Part shown: positions 46,916 through 57,700 of the stretch, in pieces | Layout: each line of letters opens with the position of its first letter | How positions within the stretch are numbered: position 1 is the first letter of the stretch | Assembly: GCA_004764695.1 (NCBI GenBank) | Contig: SMSO01000034.1 | Coordinates: 2,426,501-2,490,500 of the forward strand | Length of the DNA stretch: 64,000 bases | Direction of reading: 5' to 3' | DNA from: Schizochytrium sp. TIO01 | Lineage: Eukaryota; Sar; Bigyra; Thraustochytrida; Thraustochytriidae | Translations under genes and position numbers: made by a program | The notes under the pieces: model-generated | Databases searched by the model: none | Seen by the model: the letters and a program-made list of their open reading frames with translations, nothing else | Told to the model about the DNA's origin: nothing

Positions 46916-47719
46916 TTACTTCGAACCAAGATCGAGTATTTCAGCATCTGAAATTAGTAAGATGGTACCCTGAGAACCCCCAATGCGAAGTTTACTTCGG
47001 CCATCAGCAAGTTTCTCGATGCCGGATACGTTAATATCTCCATATAGCACAAACAAATCTTTCCTATCTTCCGGCGAAGACTCCAGGCCATGAGGAGCTC
47101 GAACAACATGGACTCCAGTTTGGGTAAAGTTGATAAACCCAAGATCTCTCTGTCCCTGAAAACCGTTCGAAGTGGCTTGAAGCATATCCTCTTCGTCGTG
47201 TAGAGTCACCATATCCACAGAATGCTCTTGGGCTTCTTTCATGTAGCTCTGCACCCAACTTGCGTCATCTCTGGTTGATTGTGTGCCTACTACTTGGGCA
47301 ACCTGTGGTGAATTTTGGCCATTAGATAAAGTAGCTATGACAGCAGGGGCGACGGCTGCAGCAACGTTATATGGTTGGCTTGTTGGAATACGTACATTAT
47401 TTAGGGTTCCAGACTCTGCAACTTTTGCAATGCAAACAGCTATTGCACAATAATACAAGATAGTGCCAATAACAGAGAGACCAATAATAACGCCAGCGAC
47501 GATGCCAATGATTTTCCCTGTGTTTTGAGCACTGCTCATAGTTTCGGACACTTCATCTGAATTGCAAAAATAGCCTGAGATAGTATATCCTGACGCACAT
47601 TCGGTGCAATCATAAGTTGTGCATGATAAGCAATTAGTCGCGCATGAATAAGTCTGCGCAATTTGAATGAAGATCAAGATTAGACTAAACACACCAACGC
47701 GAGTCATATCCCTTCTCAT
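46916..47719 (-). CDS. Cys-rich type I single-pass membrane protein, function unknown
   Basis: 267 codons from ATG 47719 (ATG at codon 5 is an alternative). Residues 1-25 form a signal peptide (hydrophobic core VGVFSLILIFIQIA). A short Cys-rich ectodomain follows, with cysteines at 26, 30, 33, 38, 41 and 52 in the CxxC-like spacing seen in furin-like or variant-surface-protein repeats. One membrane helix lies at about 70-93 (IIGIVAGVIIGLSVIGTIL). The cytoplasmic tail of about 170 residues has no motif I recognise. The ectodomain of about 45 residues is very small for a receptor, so it may be a subunit, an adaptor or a truncated form of a longer surface protein. It is convergent with kinase paralogue 3. 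Confidence 0.75.
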   Translation of the reverse strand: MRRDMTRVGVFSLILIFIQIAQTYSCATNCLSCTTYDCTECASGYTISGYFCNSDEVSETMSSAQNTGKIIGIVAGVIIGLSVIGTILYYCAIAVCIAKVAESGTLNNVRIPTSQPYNVAAAVAPAVIATLSNGQNSPQVAQVVGTQSTRDDASWVQSYMKEAQEHSVDMVTLHDEEDMLQATSNGFQGQRDLGFINFTQTGVHVVRAPHGLESSPEDRKDLFVLYGDINVSGIEKLADGRSKLRIGGSQGTILLISDAEILDLGSK

Positions 47720-50562
47720 TGTCTTGACCTTTATACCAAAAAAATTACTCTTCCCTCTATCACCAATGCCACAAGGGCTTTCTCACAGCTCCAGTGAGTG
47801 TTGAAGACTTGATGATTTGCTTCAGAGTTTTTGGTCTGCTGTGCCTCCTAAGCTGTCTGCGCTCTCTTGGTATCATGAATGTTGACAAGGTACTCTAGTT
47901 CTACTGTTCTACCCAGTTTTTATGACGGTAGCTATACTATCATAGAGTGCTCTTACCACCATCTAAAACTTCGCTCTTAGTATTCTTTTTAGCACTGAAA
48001 AGTCTCACGAAAGAGGGAAATTGGGATGTGCACCTCACTAATTAACACTATGTCATTATTACGATTACTATAGTAGGGTAAGACCAAGCATGCACGTGGG
48101 TTTGTCATGCGCACGCCCAACTTTTCTGTAGTCATTTGTATCAGTCATTTTCATCGAGGGGGGGTAACATTGCTTAGGCTTTCACCTCGCTCTAACTACC
48201 TAGATGGGTATCTAGGTAACAGTGACTTCAAATTTAGATTGTTTTGGATTGAGTCTTTACCCAAGCTAACTGGCTACCTATAAGTCGTACACCCCGTGGG
48301 GCTTGGGTGTGTATATTGCTTTGCGAGGGAGTGCATGAACGTGGGAGACGATAGTCATATGTGCGCTGTTTGTAGATTAAACATATAGTACTACAATAGC
48401 AACCATATATTTTTGTATTGTAAGGTACAGTTCCAAGATTGCACCGCGTGCCTGGAAAAGAGATCTGATCTGAGCAGGTACCTTCATAGAGGAATTGCTA
48501 AGTAATCATGATGACGAATTGTTTTAGCCCAACATAATTTTTTTAACTTATAACCTTTTTATCTTGAGGAGGAAGAGATCGTTGGGTGCCAACTTGCACA
48601 CCCTACCTCATTAAAATCTATTCACAGTTAGTAAAACAAACTTAGGCCAAAACAATCACTCCTAGGTACGAAGAAGTATTTAATACTTAGGTTGGTAAAT
48701 AAAAGAAACCTCACTAGCTTTAAATCATCATGATAACTCATATGTCTTAGTGTTTCAAGGTTTCAGAGTCAGGCCAGCTAAGGCTTGCAACTCTGCCGAA
48801 AATGGTAGTGTTGGCGTGTTAGTTGCAAAGCAGTTTATCGATTACTAAGGAAAATAAAAGCCACAACAAGAAAATTAGATTTAGTTCTTGCTCTAAGGAC
48901 GTGCATTGATTCAATCTGAACGTCTCTACTGTTTTGTGAAATACAGTTACCAGTGCAGTTTTTGTTCAAGTTTCCGTTCTAATCTTGATTATTCTTGAAA
49001 TAGGGAACTTCCAGTTAGTGCACATATTTCTCAGACAGAGTTGTCAAGACTTACGTTTGCGAAAGATTGTCCATCTGGCCGATGCAATATCAGCAATATC
49101 TCAGACATTGCCATGTTTGAGTGTAAAAGAACCAAACTGGAATTGGGATGTTTGAGTGCAAAAGAACCAAACTGGAATTGGGATGTTTGAGTGCAAAAGA
49201 ACCAAACTGGAATTGGGATGTTTGAGTGCAAAAGAACCAAAATATCTCGATAATGGTGGGTGCAGTATTTGGTGGGTGAATTTTACCCTATGCACGAAAT
49301 TGAGGTCGATCTCGGACTTTGAAGTATGAGACAAGAAGATGGAGAGAACATGATATGCGGGCTTGTAAGCATTTCTACCATGGGTTTTTGGAACACGGCT
49401 TAGTATACGTTTAAATAACAAGTTACTCGATAGGCTCTTGCATGAGGAATAATCATTTGTTATTGACCATATCTATAGCTGGACACCACAGCAAGGTGGC
49501 TAAGGGCCTTGATTAGGCGTCCAGGTTATTATAACATTTGCCTGGCCGATGCCATTCCGTAAGTCTGTTTTGCACAGTACACATAATGCAAAATGCTTTA
49601 TTTTGGATGAACTCCCTTCACAATGGGTGCTCATGTATGCGGGAAGCAGACGGAGGTCTATGCAGAAATTGTGATCAATGGAGAATGAAGTGACGAAACT
49701 CACACGTTTTCGTGGTTCCCTAATCTATTATTATTATTCTCTTCGTAGTTTACGTGGTATATAATGCACGAGATGCAGTCTAAAGGCACCCAAGAATCTA
49801 GACTCTTAGTATATTTAAATAACTCCCTAGACCGCTACAGAGGACTCACCATGTGTTCTTGCATTTGTTTACTCTTTGCTATCAAAAGCCAGTCTACGTT
49901 TCAGACCAAAAAAAAAAAATTACAAAGAAAGGATCGTTTGATGAAAATTGAACGGAGACAAGAATATCAAATTTTAAATTTATAGTAAAGTAATAATTGT
50001 TCCGCTGTTCTGTGCTTTCCCCAGGAAACAAAAACAAGAGGACATTGTTGTCGGGTAGTTGAGGTACGCGAAGAGAGAGGGGGAGAGGAGGGCTTGACAT
50101 ACTTGACATATTTCAAATATACTAATATATAAATATACTACAGTAGAGACCATAATTATTTTATGCTTGTCTTTATCATGATTCTAGGTACAAATCCTTT
50201 GATGTGCAGTGACCCCTATCTCAAAACGGGACATGAAAGCTGTATTTTTGGACTATAAAAGGCTGAGGTATTAACTCCACCAGGGCCATTATTCTTTGCT
50301 TTTAAAATATGGTTAGTATGGTTAGTATGATTAGTACAACCGTCTAAAGTTAAAGCTTTAAAAAAAAATTAAAAATAGAGAAGATGGGGTACTAAGAAAG
50401 GGTTTTATCTTGATTGAAATCCCCAAAACCTACCTAAAATTCGATGCAGTCACATTCTTCATATAATTGAAAAACAGATTTCAACAATATAGACAGTATG
50501 TAAACTACTAATGCAGGATTCCGTAGAAGCTCCTCAAGGTAAAAGTATTTGATAGAGCACCT
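47720..50562. other. Intergenic stretch between the two membrane-protein genes
   Basis: About 2.8 kb, AT-rich. It contains a 35-bp tandem repeat (listed). Other open frames (49500-49703, 49764-50109) are short and unremarkable. Confidence 0.5.
49116..49241 (+). repeat. 35-bp tandem repeat, 3.6 copies
   Basis: Units at 49116-49150, 49151-49185, 49186-49220 and a partial one from 49221 are identical except for one base in the first. Because 35 is not a multiple of three, the minus strand is open in more than one frame with a frame-shifted repeating peptide; this looks like a minisatellite, not a gene. Confidence 0.9.
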
Positions 50563-51390
50563 TTAAGGTTTTGAACTATAGAATGTTTCTCCTAGCTTCA
50601 GTAGATTTAGTAAGAAACAAACTCGATCATCAGGTGCACAGGCTCCGCGGATACTAAATGCAAGGGCCTTTTTACAGAGCCCCATGCTCACAAAGGGGAT
50701 AGATCCAAAGGTTTTTCCTAGTGGTGTATGCTCACATGCAATGTCAGCAATGCGATCAGGAGTTCCGAAAACTAAGAGCCAAGTTAATATACACAAGCAA
50801 ACTAGGATAAGCGCACGGGCAAAAATGACACTTAGGCTATGCGCACCATGGCTTGAGTTTGAAAAGGTAGAGGGTTCCTTCTTTGAGCCCTTGCGAACGC
50901 TTTCAGATTGAGAGCCTTTAGTTGGCGTACTGTCTACTCCAGCTGGTTTCCAGAGCTCTGCTCGGCACATTTTAACTGCGATTTTCTCAATCAATGCCTT
51001 GAATTCAGGGTCAAACAGATCGCTATCTCTGAGAAGCAGGGATTCGTAAGCACGAAAATTGATCTCGTTGGCTTTCAAGCGTTCTCTGTCTTCTTTGCAT
51101 AGACCGTTCCGGGCTTTTGAAAAGGCGGCCTCGATATCTTTTTTGGACGTATTTACTCCGTACTTCTTTGCCATCATATGCAAATGTGAAACATTTACCG
51201 CATGTTCTTGACTCGCTACTTGAAAAACTAGCTGGGCCCCGCTAGATCTTAGTGAGTCATCTTGGACATCAGTTTGGGACTCTGCATTGGATTGGCTCTG
51301 GTTGAGCCTTCTCTTCGCGGACGGTGTTTTCGATCTGCTTTTCCTTGCACCATTGCTGCCTTGAACAGTGCTTCTGCCTTCCCTCGGCAT
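50563..51390 (-). CDS. Single-pass membrane protein with long charged N-terminal region, function unknown
   Basis: 275 codons from ATG 51390; the frame is open further upstream only from a GTG at 51441, so an upstream exon is possible. No signal peptide. The first 45 residues are basic and Ser-rich, followed by a predicted helical segment (VNVSHLHMMAKKYGVNTSKKDIEAAF, given in part here only as a position guide near 72-97) and more charged helix to about 140. A membrane helix lies near 197-217 (LILVCLCILTWLLVFG), then a tail of about 55 residues with four cysteines. This suits a type II or tail-anchored-like protein of an internal membrane. No family recognised. Confidence 0.6.
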   Translation of the reverse strand: MPREGRSTVQGSNGARKSRSKTPSAKRRLNQSQSNAESQTDVQDDSLRSSGAQLVFQVASQEHAVNVSHLHMMAKKYGVNTSKKDIEAAFSKARNGLCKEDRERLKANEINFRAYESLLLRDSDLFDPEFKALIEKIAVKMCRAELWKPAGVDSTPTKGSQSESVRKGSKKEPSTFSNSSHGAHSLSVIFARALILVCLCILTWLLVFGTPDRIADIACEHTPLGKTFGSIPFVSMGLCKKALAFSIRGACAPDDRVCFLLNLLKLGETFYSSKP

Positions 51391-51916
51391 AGTTGGTTGC
51401 CTCTCTTGAGGTAGCCGAAGAATACTTTTTCTGATCGACACAGCTTCGCACAGCCTTCGATCCTAGAAATAGATCAACCCACGCAGCGCGCCAGGCTCTC
51501 TTTCTTATAAGACGAGACGGGGAACGAGCTCTTCTCTCGCAGTAGGTTCTTGTCGCGTGATTGTTGCTTTGTAGTCCCAGCGTGGTGATCACACACGTAT
51601 ACGACTAATGGATTATTGCGCGAGAGCGCTTCGCTGGCGCTCTCAGTAAGAATATCAATCTTTTTATCTTGAAAAGAACCTATGAGGAACTTAGGAGGAA
51701 CCGGCTGCACCAATTCTATGTAAAAACTTAGAACTTAAATACCCCCTCCAACTAGTATCGCGAATTGACTATAGAGTTCGACTGTTCCATGTCACGGTAA
51801 ATGATATATTGTAATCAATCAGGAAAATGGAGGAGGTCAGATAAGAAAATGGACAGTACAATTGTCCATGTCATAAGTGTGCCCCGCCAAGCAAAAAGAG
51901 AATTCCAAATGCCGGA
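51391..51916. other. Intergenic with an 80-codon frame lacking an ATG
   Basis: On the minus strand 51474-51713 is open and reads like protein (FLIGSFQDKKIDILTESA, then LVVYVCD) but starts at TTG with a stop just upstream. It may be an exon of the neighbouring minus-strand gene or of a lost gene. No splice junction could be assigned with confidence. Confidence 0.3.
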
Positions 51917-52397
51917 TTGGTGCCTCCGCCGTCTACAAGACATCGATCGGTGGAGCTGTCAACTTCAAAAGGCCGGGCTTGCTCGCCCTACTGGACTACC
52001 GAGATTCCCCGTAAGCTTGCAATTTGGCTCTGTCAAAACTACGGTGCTATCGCCCTTTTTGGCCTAAATGTGAAACCTCAACAAGTTAACAAGATGGATC
52101 AAAATCAAGTCAGCTCAAACGATATGTCGTTGGTTGGATTCCGAACAGCGCCCATTCGCAAAGCCGAGCTTTTCCCCTGGGAGTGGTGTAAACTGGTTAT
52201 TTGCCGAGAGGATTGCACTTGAAGACCATGCAATAAATATTGTAGCATCCACGACAAGCTCGGAACATCCAAGGTTCTCAAACTGCACATTCGTAGTCGA
52301 TCGTGATAGCCACGCCGCCAGAGGCATCCTTTTGCGCTACATATTTACCCAAGGACACTGTCTAAGAACTGTCTTCGAGCCGCGATTTAGTTTTTGA
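51917..52397 (+). pseudogene. Decayed C-terminal fragment of a Fanzor/TnpB-like RNA-guided nuclease
   Basis: Two overlapping plus-strand frames together recall the C-terminal half of TnpB/Fanzor proteins. The first (51917-52222) carries IPRKLAIWLCQNYGAI and NVKPQQVNKM, matching the helix and strand between the RuvC I and II motifs. The second (52134-52397) carries FVVDRDSHAARGILLRY, the RuvC III signature in which the DRD aspartate is catalytic in intact members. Zinc-ribbon remnants lie between them but are split across frames (C-x3-C and LGTSKV in one, SNC in the other). RuvC I is absent, so the piece is 5'-truncated and frameshifted, hence dead. Family knowledge: Fanzor genes travel with eukaryotic transposons. 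I found no terminal repeats. Confidence rests mainly on the DRD...AARxILLRY signature. Confidence 0.6.
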
Positions 52398-54753
52398 CCA
52401 TGCTTGGGCCTTGGCCACTATAGGAAATGCAAGTTTTGCAAATTTTATAAGTTGAATCTGTAGAGAATATTCATTCACACTCTCACTAGTAGGCAGAGGT
52501 GACAAGTTGAAGCCGTCATTGCAGCACACGCAAAAAGTGCGTAAACGTGCCAGAAGCACTTATAATTATACCTCCACACCCGACATGACAAAGTATGCAG
52601 CCCTTCAACCTTTACGGTTGCAGAAGACTTTGCCATTAGTGGTTTGCGACCCGATGCATTTGCAAGAGCATGTCCCAAAATTGAAACAAGTGGCTGATAG
52701 ACTGATTCACCCTAGATTGGCCACAGATCGACTTGGTGACCTAGAAGCCAAAGAGTTGCAAACCCTCGGTTTTCACAATACTCTGGAGGCAGTCATCTTC
52801 GGTAGAGTGAATGATTCTCTCAAGCACATGATGCACATGAATTATGGTATGATTTCTTAACTTTAACTTATTTCAGTCCATAATCTCAACTGCGCCCTTA
52901 TGGTGATTTAAGTGCGCATCCAGTCTGACCTTTAGCGCACTAAGGGCTCTTTCAGCGCTGCCTTTATGCAGAATCATGTTTGAGGGCAGCTCTGCGTTTG
53001 TCTTTGCCATTGAACTTGCACACGATGCCATCACTCGCTTCCTAATGGACAGGAAGTCTATTCGATGAAGCAAGCCCTAGCGCTGTTTTGATCTGCTGCG
53101 TGCTCGACTGCGGCCAACTGGCGAGGCTTTCCTAAACCAAGCGTGATGCCAAAGCTGTTTCTATGCATCGACAGCTCCACAGACAAGCAGATCACTGCAT
53201 CTCACTCGGTGCTCTGGCTAAAGCACGACGCGGCACATCTTCATCTGTTAGAATGCCAGCCTTAGAGGTGAAACATTTCTCAGTAGTTTTCTAAAGCCAA
53301 GGAGAGGCCAAGGAATTGGTTGCAAAGATAGACGAAGCAGAACTTAGCGACATCCTCCGATCACGCACGCGCGCCAGTCGATAGTCCATGCAGATACTGC
53401 AGGAGGTCTGGCACTGCCAATGGTGAGCTGGCTCGATTGAAGCGAAGTGAAGTACGTTGACGTTATCGTGCAATGAAACAGTGAAAGAGGGTGTCACCAA
53501 TTCCACTTCGGGCGTCATCGTCCTTTCGCAGGGATATTCGGACTGATCCACAGCACTCGCACTCGCCAAAAGCAGAACCAAGCCAGACCAACAACTCGAG
53601 GAGTAGTATTATGTGAAACCCATACATGGTTGCAATGTATATGAGGTCAACAGTTTGGAGTCTTTTGCGCAGCATTACAACTGAAGAGGATTATCATTGC
53701 ATCCCACTTCACCTCTTGTAAAGTGCCAATGGGAAAGGAATATTATTTCATGCGGGTTGTAGTAATAGAACACTCGCACTCATCAATCATACGGACGGAG
53801 GCCGCTGCCAAATAAAAACTCAGCTAAAGGAATTGTGCTTGTAAAGAAAGAAGAACTGGTAATTGAAGGCGTAAGTACACACCCTCCGACAGGCTGTTCT
53901 GTTCAAACATTCGCTCGAGTTTGTGTTAAAGTAAAGGGCTGCAAAGAGCACCGGCAGAAGGCTGTATTATTTAGACATGGTGTTGTGCATCTGAGTCGTG
54001 AAATGGAATGAGAGATAGAGAAGCTTTAATTTGAGCTTTTATCCAAGCTGCATGATCGATAGCGATAGAAGAAACTTCTGACTAGAATCGAAGATTGATA
54101 GGAATAGGAATGGCCCAGGAGTGAAAGTGTAGACCTTTGTGTAACTCAAAGGGTACTCGTATAGTACCAACTCAAAATATCAGTAAAAGATTGAAAAGAG
54201 TGCCCGGGAACGAAAACGGAAATTGAAAGATGCGAATGCCCGAATTAGTGCTTGAAAATTTTCATATTCTGGTCATGGTGAGGTATATTCATGAAATTAA
54301 TTAACCTTTCAACCTTTCAACCTTAATAAATTGAGAAGACATCTTGAGAAATGACTTCTGCAGTGCAAAGTAGGTACTTTTCTACCTGTATCACTCTCAC
54401 GAGGTACTGAATATAAATTTCTTTCTGTAATGTATAACTTCGAACAAAAGGATAAATAGTAATAGGGAGACTCAATACGCTTAGAGACTTCGAAGTTTAA
54501 GACATAAATAATAAACTATGCCTAAACATCTCTTAATTTTGGTAGAACGTTGCTTCTTAGTAATTTATTTAACTTCAGGGCAGACAAAACAAGCATACAG
54601 ACTTGCAAAACCGATAGCCAAGTTGCAGATTCACGCGCGCAAGGAGCACTTGCTTGCAAAGACTACATCTCTCGATTTCGTGGCCCAGGACGAAGGCGTG
54701 CAGTATTTGTGAGAGATTGGGATTGAAAGTGTTGCTCTATCGAGGGAGCTACC
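52398..54753. other. Intergenic stretch with unassigned open frames upstream of the ROCO gene
   Basis: A plus-strand frame from ATG 52585 to 52860 (91 codons) has even amino-acid composition and could be a small gene or transposon remnant. Another frame at 53771-54013 (+) is open for about 80 codons without an ATG. Minus-strand frames at 52873-53073 and 53291-53675 are similar. None has a motif I recognise. Debris of a mobile element around the Fanzor fragment is a reasonable reading. Confidence 0.35.
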
Positions 54754-57700
54754 ATGTCGCATCACCCAGAGGTCATCACAGCACTTGAAGCGCTTCGTCA
54801 GGGTTCAACAAATATAACGTAGGTTTACATTGCATTGTCTCCTTTCGAAGTGGTGCTATACGAAATAGAAACCGAGAGGAATTACCAAATAGGATGACCG
54901 ACTTTTAACAGTATGCATACGTGCAATATGTTGTTTATGAAAAATTAATTGAGCCTACAGCCTTGACAAAGCCGAAATCGGTGACGAGGGCGCGAAAGCA
55001 CTTGCGGCAGCCTTGGAAAACCATCACTCACTTACAGAACTTGGGTAAGTTATCTAGTTTTTTGGACACGTTTGACACTTGAGCCAAGTTTTGTTGTTCG
55101 CTAGCCCAATATGATGCATGTTGGGGTTGACAATTGAATCACTTGTGCCAACACCTATGTTATTGTCAATTAGTTTAATCTTGGGCGTGCCTACTTCTAC
55201 GTAGACAAGTAAAAAACGCGGCAACTAAAGATGGCATCTGGAGCTAAACGACTGACGGATATGTGTATTATAATATGCTTGCTTGCACTGTGGTTCTTGC
55301 GATTGGGGAATTCACGCAACAGTCTTTATTCAAATAAGATTGGTGATGAGGGCGCGAAAGCACTTGCGTCAGCCTTGGAAAACCATCACTCACTTACAAA
55401 ACTTGAGTAAGTTATCTAATTGTTTGGACACGTTTGAAACCTGAGTCAAGTGTTGTAGTTCGCTAGCCAAATACGATCCCAGTTGACATTGCAAATTGAA
55501 TCACTTGTGCCAACATCTATGTTACTGTCAATTGGTTTGCTCTTTAGCGTGTCTGCCTCTGCGTAGACAGGTAAAAATGAGGCAACAAAAGATGGCATTT
55601 GGAGCTAAACCACTGACGCATTTGTGTGTTTGAAACATGCTTGCAAGTGTTACTTTCGATTGATTTATCATAACATCAGTCTTGCCTATAATGAGATTGG
55701 TGATGAGGGCGCGAAAGCACTTGCGTCAGCCTTGGAAAACCATCACTCACTTAAAGAACTCTCGTAAGTTATCTGATTGTTTGGGCACGTTTGAAACCTG
55801 AGCCAAGTTTTGTTGTTCGCTAGTCAAACATGATGCCAGTTGAGCTTGTAAATTAAATTACCAGTGTCAACATCTATGCTATTGTCCATTGGTTTGATCT
55901 TGAGCGTGTCTACTTCTACGTAGACAGGTAAAAATGAGGCAACAAAAGATGGCATTTGGAGATAAACGACTGACGTATTTGTGTGTGTGACACATGCTTG
56001 CAATGTGTTACTTGCAACTGATTGATCATAACGGCAGTATTGGCGGGAATAAGATTGGTGAGGAAGGCGCGAAAGCACTTTCGTCAGCCTTGGAAAACCA
56101 GCACTCACTTACAGAACTTGAGTAAGTTATCTAGTTGTTTGGACACGTTTGAAACCTGAGCCAAGTTTTGTAGTTCGCTATCCAAATATGATGCAAGCTG
56201 CGGTTGCAAATTGAAGCACTTGCGCCCACATCTATGTTACTGTCAATTGGTTTGATCTGGGCCGTGTCTACCCGTGTTAGACAGGTACAAAGCGAGGCAA
56301 CTAAAGATGGCATTTGGAGCTAAACGACTGACGTAGTTGAGTCTTGCAACATGCTTGCAATGCGTTACTTTCGATTGATTTATCATAACATTAGTTTTGC
56401 CTATAATGAGATTGGTGATGAGGGCGCGAAAGCACTTGCATCAGCCTTGGAAAACCATCACTCACTTACAATACTCTTGTAAGTTATCTAATTGTTTGGA
56501 CACGTTTGAAACCTGAGCCAAGTTTTGTTGTTCGCGAGCCGAATATGATGCATGTTGGGGTTGCAAATTGAATCACTTGTGTCAACATCTATGTTACTGT
56601 CGATTGGTTTGATCTCGAGCGTGTCTGCCTCTGCGTAGACAGGTAAAAAACGAGGCAACTAAAGATGGCATTTGGAGCTAAACGACTGACGTATTTGAGT
56701 CTTGCAACATGCTTGCAATGCGTTACTTTCGATTGATTTATCATAACATTAGTCTTGCCTATGATGAGATTGGTGATGAAGGCGCGAAAGCACTTGCATC
56801 AGCCTTGGAAAACCATCACTCACTTACAAAACTTTAGTAAGTTATCTAATTGTTTGGACACTTTTGAAACCTGAGGCAAGTTTTGTAGTTCGCGAGCCGA
56901 ATATGATGCATGCTGGGGTTGCAAATTGAATCACTTGTGTCAACATCTATGTTACTGTCGAGTGGTTTGCTCTTCAGCGAGCCTGCCTCTGCGCAAGTTT
57001 TGTAGTTCGCGAGCCGAATATGATGCATGTTGGGGTTGCAAATTGAATCACTTGTGTCAACATCTATGTTACTGTCGATTGGTTTGCTCTTCAGCGTGTC
57101 TGCCTCTGCGTAGACAGGTACAAAACGAGGCAACTAAAGATGGCATTTGGAGCTAAACGACTGACTTGTTTGTGTCTTGCAACACGCTTGCAATGTGTTA
57201 CTTTCGATTGATTTATCATAACATCAGTCTTGCCTATAATGAGATTGGTGATGAGGGCGCGAAAGCACTTGCATCAGCCTTGGAAAACCATCACTCACTT
57301 ACATCACTCTAGTAAGTTATCTAATTGTTTGGACACGTTTGAAACCTGAGGCAAGTTTTGTAGTTCGCGAGCCGAATATGATGCATGTTGGGGTTGCAAA
57401 TTGAATCACTTGTGTCAACATCTATGTTACTGTCAATTGGTTTGATCTCGAGCGTGTCTGCCTCTGTGTAGACAGGTAAAAAACGAGGCAACTAAAGATG
57501 GCGTTTCGAGCTAAACGACTGACTTGTTTGTGTCTTGCAACACGCTTGCAATGTGTTACTTTCGATTGATTGATCATAACATCAGTCTTGGCTGGAATAT
57601 TATTGGTGAAGAGGGCACGAAAGCACTTGCGTCAGCCTTGGAAAACCATCACTCACTTACAAAACTTTAGTAAGTTATCTAATTGCTTGGACACGTTTGA

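Noticed and set aside
49031-49421. Repeat protein on the minus strand
   Set aside because: A 35-bp tandem repeat opens several frames at once; the unit is not a multiple of three and the frame shifts between copies.
52847-52876. A possible 30-nt GT..AG intron after the frame starting at 52585
   Set aside because: It is far shorter than the introns seen in this window (108-391 nt), and no coding continuation was evident.
54518-54712. 64-codon frame just upstream of the ROCO gene
   Set aside because: It has no LRR character, and no splice junction linking it to exon 1 was seen.
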